Of a DNA stretch of 14,614 nucleotides, positions 1 through 5,670 are shown one piece after another. Origin of the DNA: Scybalousia_A sp964542225 (GTDB lineage Bacteria; Bacteroidota; Bacteroidia; Bacteroidales; P3); the NCBI GenBank assembly GCA_964542225.1, contig CAZITO010000059.1:1-14614 (forward strand), in the 5' to 3' direction. The first letter of the stretch is position 1; every line of letters begins with the position of its first letter. Made by a program: the position numbers and the translations under genes. The notes beneath the pieces were generated by a model, which searched no databases, was not told the DNA's origin, and saw only the letters and a program-made list of their open reading frames with translations.

Positions 1-25
1 CTTAAAAAACCGCTCGAAAACGCTG

Positions 26-50
26 AAAATGACAGCCACAGGCTGATTTT
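26..50. terminator. Terminator-like hairpin near the left edge
   Basis: The arms CAGCC (33-37) and GGCTG (41-45) enclose a 3-nt loop. AAAAT (26-30) and ATTTT (46-50) extend the stem by five A-T pairs, with a 2-nt bulge (31-32) on the left side. A and T runs flank it on both sides, so it could act on either strand, most simply as the terminator of a gene to the left of the window. The U-run is short and is part of the stem, so the call is tentative. Confidence 0.35.
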
Positions 51-182
51 AAGCCATTTTTTACCCCTCGAAAAAGGTTAAATAGTTGATTATCAATGGT
101 AGCACCCAAATTTTTGACTTATAAATGGCTATTAATTAAATTTCCCGAAAAAATATTTTTTGGCTCATACTCAGCCTGTTTT

Positions 183-324
183 CATAAGGGCAAAGCCGCA
201 CCCATTGGGTGTTTTATAAGGGAGAAGCCGTTACTTTTTCTTATGGATTTTGTGAGTTAGCATTTATTATAACTATTAAAATAAGTTAGCATAAGGGCAA
301 ACCCATTACTTTTTCTTATGGGTT
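183..324. repeat. Degenerate intergenic repeat units, about 34 nt, spaced 75 nt
   Basis: Two units align over 34 nt, at 216-249 and 291-324, with 29 of 34 positions identical by eye. The exact shared block TTACTTTTTCTTATGG is at 231-246 and 306-321. A partial third unit (ATAAGGGCAAAGCCG, 184-198) shares the left half. Each full unit carries ATAAG near its start and CTTAT near its end, so each can fold on itself. In the right unit AACCCAT (300-306) also pairs with ATGGGTT (318-324). A further short repeat, GTTAGCAT, is at 256-263 and 285-292, and CACCC/GGGTG form an inverted repeat at 199-211. No coding capacity is visible. It could be a dispersed intergenic repeat family or decayed structured RNA, and one window cannot tell which. 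Confidence 0.55.
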
Positions 325-347
325 GGCACAGAGGTGTTATAGGTTAT

Positions 348-387
348 AGTCGGAGGTTACTTTATAAGGATAAATAAGTCTCCGACT
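348..387. repeat. Perfect 8-bp inverted repeat able to form a stem-loop
   Basis: AGTCGGAG (348-355) is exactly complementary in inverted order to CTCCGACT (380-387). The 24-nt interior can add a weaker ACTT/AAGT pairing. No T-run follows the right arm directly, so it does not look like a simple intrinsic terminator. It could be a structured RNA element or a protein-binding palindrome, and its position about 190 nt upstream of the promoter gives no further hint. Confidence 0.5.
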
Positions 388-579
388 GTGTTAAACTTTT
401 AATTTTTCGCCGATTTTGTTTTATACAATAGTAATCAATATGCTTGTTTTTTGTTAATTCTATGGTTAAAATTTATGATTTATATCTATTATCATACCAA
501 ATAAAAAGAATTTGATAAAATATTTTATACTTATAAATCAGTATGTTGTATAATAAAAATCAAAAAAAATAAAAAAATA

Positions 580-611
580 TTTGGTCGGTTTTCAAATTTA
601 TTATACCTTTG
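580..611 (+). promoter_or_regulatory. Bacteroidetes-type sigma promoter for the tRNA/tuf operon
   Basis: The -33 box TTTG is at 580-583 and the -7 box TACCTTTG, a perfect match to TAnnTTTG, is at 604-611. The spacer is 20 nt, as expected for the primary sigma factor of Bacteroidetes. Transcription should begin a few bases downstream, near 617-620, leaving a leader of about 75 nt before the first tRNA at 694. I found no other close match to this two-box pattern in the gaps I inspected, so this is the best candidate for driving the tRNA cluster, tuf and possibly much of the downstream operon. Confidence 0.85.
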
Positions 612-693
612 CAAAGCATTTTTAAGGCAGAATAATGTTTTTTTGAATGCTAAAGTTATTTGAAAGTTTTAAATGTAATTAATAGTTAGAAGC

Positions 694-766
694 GCCGATA
701 TAACTCAGTTGGTAGAGTAGCTGATTTGTAATCAGCCTGTCGGGGGTTCAAGTCCCTCTATCGGCT
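694..766 (+). tRNA. tRNA-Thr (UGU anticodon)
   Basis: The sequence folds into a standard cloverleaf. The acceptor arms are GCCGATA (694-700) and TATCGGC (759-765) with discriminator T at 766. The anticodon stem GCTGA/TCAGC encloses loop TTTGTAA, giving anticodon TGT. The T-loop GTTCAAGTC is present. The 3' CCA is not encoded. It is the first gene after the promoter, and the next tRNA follows 9 nt later, so they must be cut from one precursor. Confidence 0.97.
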
Positions 767-775
767 CTTTCTTTT

Positions 776-857
776 GGGAAAGTCGCATAGTGGCAATTGC
801 AACAGACTGTAAATCTGTCCTCTTCGGAGTTCGGTGGTTCGAGTCCACCCTTTCCCA
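776..857 (+). tRNA. tRNA-Tyr (GUA anticodon)
   Basis: The acceptor arms GGGAAAG (776-782) and CTTTCCC (850-856) pair perfectly. The anticodon stem ACAGA/TCTGT encloses loop CTGTAAA, giving anticodon GTA. The 82-nt length comes from a long variable arm (CTCTTCGGAG region), as expected of the class II tRNA-Tyr of bacteria. No CCA is encoded. Its neighbours are tRNA-Thr 9 nt upstream and tRNA-Gly 11 nt downstream. Confidence 0.97.
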
Positions 858-868
858 CAAAACTAATT

Positions 869-941
869 GCGGAAGTAGCTCATTTGGTAGAGCGATAGCC
901 TTCCAAGCTATAGGTGGCGGGTTCGAGCCCCGTTTTCCGCT
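869..941 (+). tRNA. tRNA-Gly (UCC anticodon)
   Basis: The acceptor arms GCGGAAG (869-875) and TTTCCGC (934-940) pair with one G-U at the inner end. The anticodon stem ATAGC/GCTAT encloses loop CTTCCAA, giving anticodon TCC. The T-arm contains GGTTCGAGC. CCA is not encoded. The following spacer (942-1072) is very long compared with the other tRNA spacers of this cluster and has an extreme base composition, described separately. Confidence 0.97.
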
Positions 942-1072
942 CTAAGATTTAAGGGGGAAATAGTGTAATGATGATGTTGGGAGGAAGTGTGTGTTTGTTG
1001 GTGAAGAGGTGTTGTGTTTTGTAGGAGGAGGACTTTTGCCTCGTCCCTATTGTTGTAGTGGTATGGTATAAT
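942..1072 (+). other. Cytosine-depleted spacer between tRNA-Gly and tRNA-Thr
   Basis: This 131-nt spacer contrasts with the 9-nt and 11-nt spacers between the preceding tRNAs. Positions 943-1032 contain no cytosine at all. From 943 to 1072 the only seven cytosines lie at 1033-1047, in or beside a hairpin. That hairpin pairs GGAGGAGG (1024-1031) with CCTCGTCC (1039-1046) around a 7-nt loop, with one G-G mismatch. The flanks, lacking C, should stay largely unpaired in RNA. I see no start codon with a meaningful frame, no promoter boxes and no T-run after the hairpin. It may be only a processing spacer. Confidence 0.6.
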
Positions 1073-1144
<72 letters not shown>

Positions 1145-1199
1145 CGTAAAAAAACAAAAAAAAGAAAGTTAATAACAAATAAAAAATAGGTCAATAATT

Positions 1200-2387
1200 A
1201 TGGCAAAAGAAAAATTTGAGCGTACCAAACCGCACGTTAATATAGGTACAATCGGTCACGTAGACCACGGTAAGACCACTTTGACTGCCGCTATTACTAA
1301 AGTTTTGGCTGAGAAAGGTTTGTCTGAGGTTAAATCATTTGATTCAATAGACTCTGCTCCAGAGGAAAAAGAAAGAGGTATAACTATCAACACCGCACAC
1401 GTTGAGTATCAAACAGAGACTCGTCACTATGCGCACGTGGATTGTCCTGGACACGCTGACTATGTAAAGAACATGGTAACTGGTGCTGCTCAGATGGACG
1501 GTGCTATATTGGTTGTTGCTGCAACTGACGGTCCTATGCCTCAAACAAGAGAACACATATTGTTGGCACGTCAGGTAGGCGTCCCTCGTATCGTTGTTTT
1601 TATGAATAAGGTTGACTTAGTTGATGACCCTGAGTTGTTGGATTTGGTTGAGATGGAAATCAGAGACCTATTGTCTTTCTACAACTTTGATGGTGATAAC
1701 ACTCCTGTTATCAGAGGTTCTGCTTTGGGTGCATTGAATGGTGAGCCACAATGGGTAGAAAAAGTTGTTGAACTTATGGCTGCTGTTGATGCTTGGATAC
1801 CATTGCCTATGAGAGATAAGGATAAAGACTTTTTGATGCCTGTAGAGGATGTATTTTCTATCACAGGTCGTGGTACTGTTGCCACTGGTAGAATTGAGAC
1901 AGGTATAATCAGAGTTGGTGACCCTGTAGATATCATTGGTATGGGTGCTGAAAAACTAAAATCCACGGTTACAGGAGTTGAGATGTTCCGTAAATTGTTG
2001 GACGATGGTGAAGCAGGAGATAACGTTGGTTTGTTGCTTAGAGGTATAGACAAAGACGAAATACGCAGAGGTATGGTTATTGCTAAACCGGGAACAATCA
2101 CTCCTCATAAGAAATTCCAAGCAGAGGTTTATATCCTAAAGAAAGAAGAGGGTGGTCGTCATACTCCATTCCAAAACAGATATCGTCCTCAGTTCTATTT
2201 TAGAACAACAGACGTTACAGGTGAAATCTCTCTTCCAGAGGGTAGAGATATGGTAATGCCTGGTGATAACTTGACTATTACAGTTGATTTGATTTCTGAA
2301 ATCGCTCTTAACAAGAATCTTCGTTTTGCTATCCGTGAAGGTGGTAGAACAGTTGGTGCAGGTCAGGTAACAGAAATCTTAGACTAA
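1200..2387 (+). CDS. tuf: Elongation factor Tu
   Basis: EF-Tu is the GTPase that delivers aminoacyl-tRNA to the ribosomal A site in the cytoplasm. The 395 residues match the usual bacterial length. The GTP-binding motifs are all visible: GHVDHGKT (19-26), DCPGH (81-85), NKVD (136-139) and GSAL (173-176). The two beta-barrel domains follow, ending in the conserved C-terminus RTVGAGQVTEILD. The start follows an A-rich leader without a Shine-Dalgarno sequence, as is normal in Bacteroidetes, and MAKEKFERTKPHVN is the family N-terminus. It lies between tRNA-Thr and tRNA-Trp and is probably co-transcribed with the tRNAs from the promoter at 580. One oddity is switch I, which reads DSIDSAPEE where most homologues have IDNAPEE (Ser52). 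Confidence 0.98.
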   Translation: MAKEKFERTKPHVNIGTIGHVDHGKTTLTAAITKVLAEKGLSEVKSFDSIDSAPEEKERGITINTAHVEYQTETRHYAHVDCPGHADYVKNMVTGAAQMDGAILVVAATDGPMPQTREHILLARQVGVPRIVVFMNKVDLVDDPELLDLVEMEIRDLLSFYNFDGDNTPVIRGSALGALNGEPQWVEKVVELMAAVDAWIPLPMRDKDKDFLMPVEDVFSITGRGTVATGRIETGIIRVGDPVDIIGMGAEKLKSTVTGVEMFRKLLDDGEAGDNVGLLLRGIDKDEIRRGMVIAKPGTITPHKKFQAEVYILKKEEGGRHTPFQNRYRPQFYFRTTDVTGEISLPEGRDMVMPGDNLTITVDLISEIALNKNLRFAIREGGRTVGAGQVTEILD

Positions 2388-2398
2388 TAAAATAAAAA

Positions 2399-2420
2399 AG
2401 GAGGTGCTTTTGTACCTCCT
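2399..2420 (-). terminator. Hairpin after tuf, terminator-like on the minus strand
   Basis: AGGAGGTGC (2399-2407) pairs with GTACCTCCT (2412-2420) around a TTTT loop, giving a 9-bp stem with one G-U pair. On the plus strand no T-run follows, so it should not end tuf transcription; tRNA-Trp starts 6 nt later. An A-run (2394-2398) precedes it, so on the minus strand the stem is followed by Ts, the layout of an intrinsic terminator. No minus-strand gene is present in the window, so it may instead be a processing or 3'-end-protecting structure for the tuf message. Confidence 0.55.
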
Positions 2421-2425
2421 ACCAT

Positions 2426-2496
2426 AGGGGCGTGGTTCAATGGTAGAATAGCGGTCTCCAAAACCGTCGATGGGAGTTCGATTCTCTCCGCCCCTG
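2426..2496 (+). tRNA. tRNA-Trp (CCA anticodon)
   Basis: The acceptor arms AGGGGCG (2426-2432) and CGCCCCT (2489-2495) pair perfectly, with discriminator G at 2496. The anticodon stem GCGGT/ACCGT encloses loop CTCCAAA, giving anticodon CCA. The 3' CCA end is not encoded. Its place between tuf and secE is a widespread bacterial arrangement. Confidence 0.97.
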
Positions 2497-2511
2497 CTTG
2501 ATTTTTAATGA

Positions 2512-2540
2512 TTTTCATCTGTTGATGACAAAAATTTTTT
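2512..2540 (+). terminator. Weak hairpin plus T-run just before secE (possible attenuator)
   Basis: TCATC (2515-2519) and GATGA (2524-2528) form a 5-bp stem with loop TGTT. TTT (2512-2514) and AAA (2530-2532) can extend it across a bulged C. Six Ts follow at 2535-2540, ending 5 nt before the secE start. The stem has only two G-C pairs, so termination would be partial at best. It might lower read-through from the strongly expressed tRNA/tuf part into secE-nusG. Confidence 0.25.
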
Positions 2541-2545
2541 GAGAT

Positions 2546-2761
2546 ATGTCAGTGGTAAGTTATGTAAAGAGTTGTTATGACGAGTTGGTTCACAAAGTTT
2601 CTTGGCCAACTATGTCTGAGTTGCAAAATAGTACATTGGTAGTTTTTGTGGCTTCTTTGATAATAGCGTTGATAGTTTTTATTATGGATATTCTTTTTGG
2701 AGTTCATACGACTATGTTTTGGAAGGGCTTGTTAGGATATCTGTATCAGATGATGTCATAA
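2546..2761 (+). CDS. secE: Preprotein translocase subunit SecE
   Basis: SecE is the small essential subunit that clamps the SecY channel in the inner membrane. The 71-residue protein is the short single-span form. It has an amphipathic N-terminal helix with the family motif ELVHKVSWPTMSEL (about residues 13-26), followed by one hydrophobic membrane segment at about residues 29-53 (STLVVFVASLIIALIVFIMDILF) and a short hydrophobic tail. The position between tRNA-Trp and nusG is the standard one and supports the call. The ATG has no Shine-Dalgarno sequence and sits directly behind an A/T run. Confidence 0.95.
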   Translation: MSVVSYVKSCYDELVHKVSWPTMSELQNSTLVVFVASLIIALIVFIMDILFGVHTTMFWKGLLGYLYQMMS

Positions 2762-2802
2762 GAATAGTAAAGGTATAAGAAAAAAATAGGATTGTATTTT
2801 CG

Positions 2803-2843
2803 ATATCTTGCTTCCCAACTACCTGTATAAAGGTTTGAGATAT
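2803..2843 (+). other. Possible stem-loop in the secE-nusG gap
   Basis: ATATCT (2803-2808) pairs with AGATAT (2838-2843), CAA (2816-2818) with TTG (2835-2837), and ACCT (2821-2824) with AGGT (2831-2834), leaving bulges only on the left side. No T-run follows. The 128-nt gap is longer than most others in the operon, so a leader structure for nusG is possible. The bulges make the fold uncertain, and I found no promoter boxes in the gap. Confidence 0.25.
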
Positions 2844-2889
2844 TGGAGATATGATTGTTTGTGAATGAAATAATTATCTCTTAGGTGCG

Positions 2890-3453
2890 ATGAGTGAACT
2901 AACAAAGAAATGGTATGTTGTTAAGGCTATAGCTGGAAAAGAAAAGAAGGCTAAAGAATACATTGATAATGAAATAAATCACTTGGGGCTGACTGAGTTG
3001 GTTCCAAATGTTTTGATTCCTACAGAGAAAGTTTATTCAGTTCGCAATGGTAAGAAGGTCTCAAAAGAGAGAACTCTTTTTCCGGGTTACATATTTGTAG
3101 AGGCTGCCTTGACAGACAAAACATCGGGCAAGGAAGGTGAGATTATACACATAATCAGAAATATTCCAAATGTTTTAGATTTTATATCGGAAAAGGATGG
3201 AAAGCCTATTCCTATGCAACAAAAAGATGTTGAGAGGATGTTGGGCAAAGTTGATGAAGTGATGACTATGGGAGAGGAGTTGAGTGAGCCTTTTATTATT
3301 GGCGAAAATGTTAAGATAGTGGATGGACCTTTCAAAAACTTTGAAGGAACAATAGAGGAGTTAAACGTAGAAAAACGCAAACTAAAAGTTATTGTTAAGA
3401 TTTTTGGAAGGAAAACTCCGGTTGAATTATCATTTGTACAAGTAGAGAAATAA
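2890..3453 (+). CDS. nusG: Transcription termination/antitermination factor NusG
   Basis: NusG binds the RNA polymerase clamp, suppresses or shapes pausing, and links polymerase to Rho or the ribosome. The 187-residue protein has the NGN domain at about residues 7-120, opening with KWYVVKAIAGKE and containing the hallmark LFPGYIFV (63-70). A linker follows, then a C-terminal KOW domain (about 138-187) starting GENVKIVDGPFKNFEG. Length and both domains are normal for the housekeeping protein, and there is no sign of a specialised NusG paralogue such as a capsule-operon UpxY protein. It lies between secE and rplK as in most bacteria. Confidence 0.97.
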   Translation: MSELTKKWYVVKAIAGKEKKAKEYIDNEINHLGLTELVPNVLIPTEKVYSVRNGKKVSKERTLFPGYIFVEAALTDKTSGKEGEIIHIIRNIPNVLDFISEKDGKPIPMQQKDVERMLGKVDEVMTMGEELSEPFIIGENVKIVDGPFKNFEGTIEELNVEKRKLKVIVKIFGRKTPVELSFVQVEK

Positions 3454-3510
3454 TTATTTTATTCGGAATTAATAAATATATTTAACAGTAAAGCAAAATT
3501 TTAGTATAGT

Positions 3511-3936
3511 ATGGCTAAAGAAGTTGCAGGATTAATTAAGTTACAAATCAAAGGAGGTGCGGCAAATCCTTCACCACCGGTGGGACCTGCCTTGGGTGCT
3601 AAGGGTGTGAATATTATGGAATTTTGCAAGCAGTTTAATGCAAGAACTCAAAAGCAAGCAGGCAAAATAGTTCCTGTTATTATAACTGTTTATTCCGACA
3701 AAAGTTTTGATTTTGTAGTTAAAACTCCACCTGTTGTTATTCAGATAAAAGAAGCGGCAAAACTTCAAAGTGGTTCTGGTGAGCCAAATAGAAAGAAGGT
3801 TGCTTCCATTACCTCAGAACAGGTTAGAGCAATAGCAGAGGCAAAAATGGTGGACTTGAATTGTTTTACAATAGAGAGTGCTATGAAAATGGTTGCCGGT
3901 ACTGCTCGTAGTATGGGAGTTACAGTTAAGGCTTAA
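3511..3936 (+). CDS. rplK: 50S ribosomal protein L11
   Basis: L11 binds 23S rRNA at the GTPase-associated centre near the stalk base, together with L10 and L12, and helps activate translation factors. The 141-residue length is typical. The N-terminal domain carries NPSPPVGPALGAKGVNIMEFCKQFN, including Pro23 and Pro26 at the thiostrepton-binding face. The C-terminal rRNA-binding domain ends with GTARSMGVTVKA. The start MAKEVAGLIKLQIKGG is the family N-terminus. It opens the rplKAJL block 57 nt after nusG; I could not identify an L1-binding operator in this leader by eye. Confidence 0.97.
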   Translation: MAKEVAGLIKLQIKGGAANPSPPVGPALGAKGVNIMEFCKQFNARTQKQAGKIVPVIITVYSDKSFDFVVKTPPVVIQIKEAAKLQSGSGEPNRKKVASITSEQVRAIAEAKMVDLNCFTIESAMKMVAGTARSMGVTVKA

Positions 3937-3979
3937 AACCTTAGAAATTTGAATTTTATAAATAGAAAATTGCAAAAAA

Positions 3980-4675
3980 ATGGCAAAAAAATCGAAAAAA
4001 CAGCAAGAGGCCTTGAAGAAGTACGATGCTTCTAAAGAGTACTCTCTGAAAGAGGCAATAAAAATTGTTAAGGATATAACTTATACAAAATTTGATGCTT
4101 CTTTTGACTTGGATGTTCGTTTGGGTGTTGACCCAAGGAAAGCCAATCAAATGGTCAGAGGTACGGTTACTCTTCCTCACGGAACAGGAAAGACTAAAAA
4201 AGTTCTTGTTCTTTGCACAGAGGATAAGGAGCAGGAGGCTAAGGATGCCGGAGCCGATTTTGTTGGTTTGGATGAATACATAACCAAGATTAAAGGCGGT
4301 TGGACGGATGTCGATGTAATTATAACTATGCCAAGTGTAATGCCTAAGATAGGAGCATTAGGTAGAGTATTGGGTCCTCGTGGCCTTATGCCTAATCCTA
4401 AAACCGGCACTGTTACCATGGATATAGCAAAGGCAGTCCAAGAAGTAAAAGCCGGTAAAATAGATTTCAAAGTAGATAAATATGGTATTGTTCATACAAG
4501 TGTAGCCAGAATGTCTTTCTCTGAAGACAAGATTTTGGAAAATGCTTTGGAGGTACTGCACATGATAGAGAAATTAAAACCATCTGCAGCCAAAGGAACT
4601 TATATGAAGAGCGTAGCCGTATCTTCTACAATGAGTCCGGGTGTTAAAATAGATGCAAGAACTATTAGTAAATAA
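3980..4675 (+). CDS. rplA: 50S ribosomal protein L1
   Basis: L1 forms the mobile L1 stalk near the E site of the 50S subunit, and in other bacteria it also represses its own mRNA. The 231 residues agree with family length. The signature region PKIGALGRVLGPRGLMPNPKTGTVT is present (about residues 115-140), as is the conserved N-terminal FDASFDLDVRLGVDPRKANQMVRGTV stretch. It starts 43 nt after rplK behind an A-rich leader. Its stop codon is only 20 nt before rplJ, so the two are surely co-transcribed. Confidence 0.97.
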   Translation: MAKKSKKQQEALKKYDASKEYSLKEAIKIVKDITYTKFDASFDLDVRLGVDPRKANQMVRGTVTLPHGTGKTKKVLVLCTEDKEQEAKDAGADFVGLDEYITKIKGGWTDVDVIITMPSVMPKIGALGRVLGPRGLMPNPKTGTVTMDIAKAVQEVKAGKIDFKVDKYGIVHTSVARMSFSEDKILENALEVLHMIEKLKPSAAKGTYMKSVAVSSTMSPGVKIDARTISK

Positions 4676-4695
4676 CTTTATACACGTTACAAGAA

Positions 4696-5217
4696 ATGAG
4701 AAAAGAAGATAAAGGCAGACTAATAGAAAGTATTGGTGCAGAATTGCAGAAATATCCGTACGTGTATGTTGTTGATTTGGAAGGTTTGAACTCTGTTGAT
4801 ACAGCCAATTTGAGAAGGTTGTGTTTTAGAAGAGAAGTTAAACTAATGGTGGTTAAAAATACCTTATTAAGAAAGGCTATGGATAATATGGAAGTTGATT
4901 TTTCCGAAATATATCCTACTTTCAAAGGGCAAACCTCCATTATGCTTTCATTTGTAAACAATGCACCGGCAAAGCTTATAAAAGAGTTTAGAGCAAAAAA
5001 TGACAAACCTGTTCTTAAATCCGCTTTTGTAGAAGAAGAATTCTATGTTGGAGATGAGAATTTGGAGAGTTTGGTTGCAATCAAGTCCAAGAATGAACTT
5101 ATTGCAGATGTTATGGCTTCGTTGATGGCTCCTGCTCAAAACGTTATCAATGCTTTGCAATCATCAGGTAATACTCTTACCGGAGTACTTAAAACTTTAG
5201 AGGAAAAAGGTGAATAG
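4696..5217 (+). CDS. rplJ: 50S ribosomal protein L10
   Basis: L10 anchors the L7/L12 dimers to the ribosome, forming the stalk base. The 173 residues fit the family. The N-terminal globular part, which binds 23S rRNA and L11, begins MRKEDKGRLIESIGAELQKYPYVYVVDLEGLNS and includes the conserved KLMVVKNTLLRKAM. The C-terminal helical tail (about residues 135-173) is where L12 dimers attach. The gene starts 20 nt after rplA and is followed by rplL after 48 nt. There is no long untranslated leader before it of the kind that carries L10-L12 autoregulation in Escherichia coli. Confidence 0.96.
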   Translation: MRKEDKGRLIESIGAELQKYPYVYVVDLEGLNSVDTANLRRLCFRREVKLMVVKNTLLRKAMDNMEVDFSEIYPTFKGQTSIMLSFVNNAPAKLIKEFRAKNDKPVLKSAFVEEEFYVGDENLESLVAIKSKNELIADVMASLMAPAQNVINALQSSGNTLTGVLKTLEEKGE

Positions 5218-5265
5218 TTATTCACACAAAAAATTAGTAAACAAACATAAAAAAGAAAAAATAAA

Positions 5266-5640
5266 ATGGCAGATTTAAAAGCATTCGCAGAACAATTAGT
5301 AAATTTGACAGTTAAAGAAGTTAAAGAACTTGCTGATATATTGAAAGAAGAGTATGGTATTGAACCAGCAGCCGCAGCAGTTGCAGTTGCAGCAGGTCCA
5401 GCCGCAGCAGGTCCAGCCGCAGAAGAGAAAACGTCTTTCGATGTTGTTTTGGCTGAAGCAGGTGCTTCCAAACTTAATGTTGTAAAATTGGTTAAAGACC
5501 TTTGCAGTTTAGGACTTAAAGAGGCTAAAGAATTAGTAGATGCCGCTCCTAAGACTTTGAAAGAAGGTGTAACTAAGGATGAAGCAGAATCTTTGAAAAA
5601 ATCATTGGAAGAAGCTGGTGCAAAGGTTGAAATTAAATAA
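5266..5640 (+). CDS. rplL: 50S ribosomal protein L7/L12
   Basis: L7/L12 is the multicopy stalk protein that recruits and stimulates translational GTPases. The 124-residue protein has the N-terminal dimerisation helices (about 1-32), an Ala/Gly/Pro-rich flexible hinge (about 34-54) and the C-terminal factor-binding domain starting KTSFDVVLAEAGASKLNVVKLVKDL and ending AGAKVEIK. The hinge contains a perfect in-frame tandem repeat of AAGPA (residues 42-46 and 47-51). The A-rich leader before the ATG is typical for a highly expressed Bacteroidetes gene. It is followed by a strong stem-loop that separates it from rpoB. Confidence 0.97.
   Translation: MADLKAFAEQLVNLTVKEVKELADILKEEYGIEPAAAAVAVAAGPAAAGPAAEEKTSFDVVLAEAGASKLNVVKLVKDLCSLGLKEAKELVDAAPKTLKEGVTKDEAESLKKSLEEAGAKVEIK
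5389..5418 (+). repeat. Perfect 15-bp tandem duplication in the rplL hinge
   Basis: The unit GCAGCAGGTCCAGCC occurs twice head to tail at 5389-5403 and 5404-5418 without a mismatch. It is in frame and encodes AAGPA twice. It lies in the flexible linker, where length variation is tolerated. Identity at the synonymous positions suggests a recent slippage or duplication event rather than ancient conservation. Confidence 0.9.
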
Positions 5641-5670
5641 GACGTTTCACCACAATTATTGATATTGGAG

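Larger units (their letters stand above)
1..579. other. AT-rich intergenic region with no supported gene
   Basis: No open reading frame of credible length or composition lies here on either strand. The stretch is AT-rich, especially 400-579, where A and T runs dominate. It contains a terminator-like hairpin at 26-50, a set of related repeat units at 183-324 and an inverted repeat at 348-387, each listed separately. Between 388 and 579 I see nothing I can name. The region lies upstream of the tRNA/tuf promoter, so it is probably the gap between the preceding transcription unit and this one. Confidence 0.7.

Noticed and set aside
1..693. CRISPR array or mobile element remnant in the left gene-free region
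   Set aside because: The repeat units are only two and a half in number, are not identical, and have no uniform spacers. No transposase fragment, terminal inverted repeat or target duplication is visible.
1066..1071. TATAAT just before tRNA-Thr, resembling an E. coli -10 box
   Set aside because: No -35 element lies at the right spacing, and the lineage uses a TAnnTTTG box. It also lies directly against the mature tRNA 5' end.
2398..2405. AGGAGGT as a Shine-Dalgarno sequence after tuf
   Set aside because: No start codon follows within a useful distance; the sequence is one arm of a hairpin and the next gene is a tRNA.
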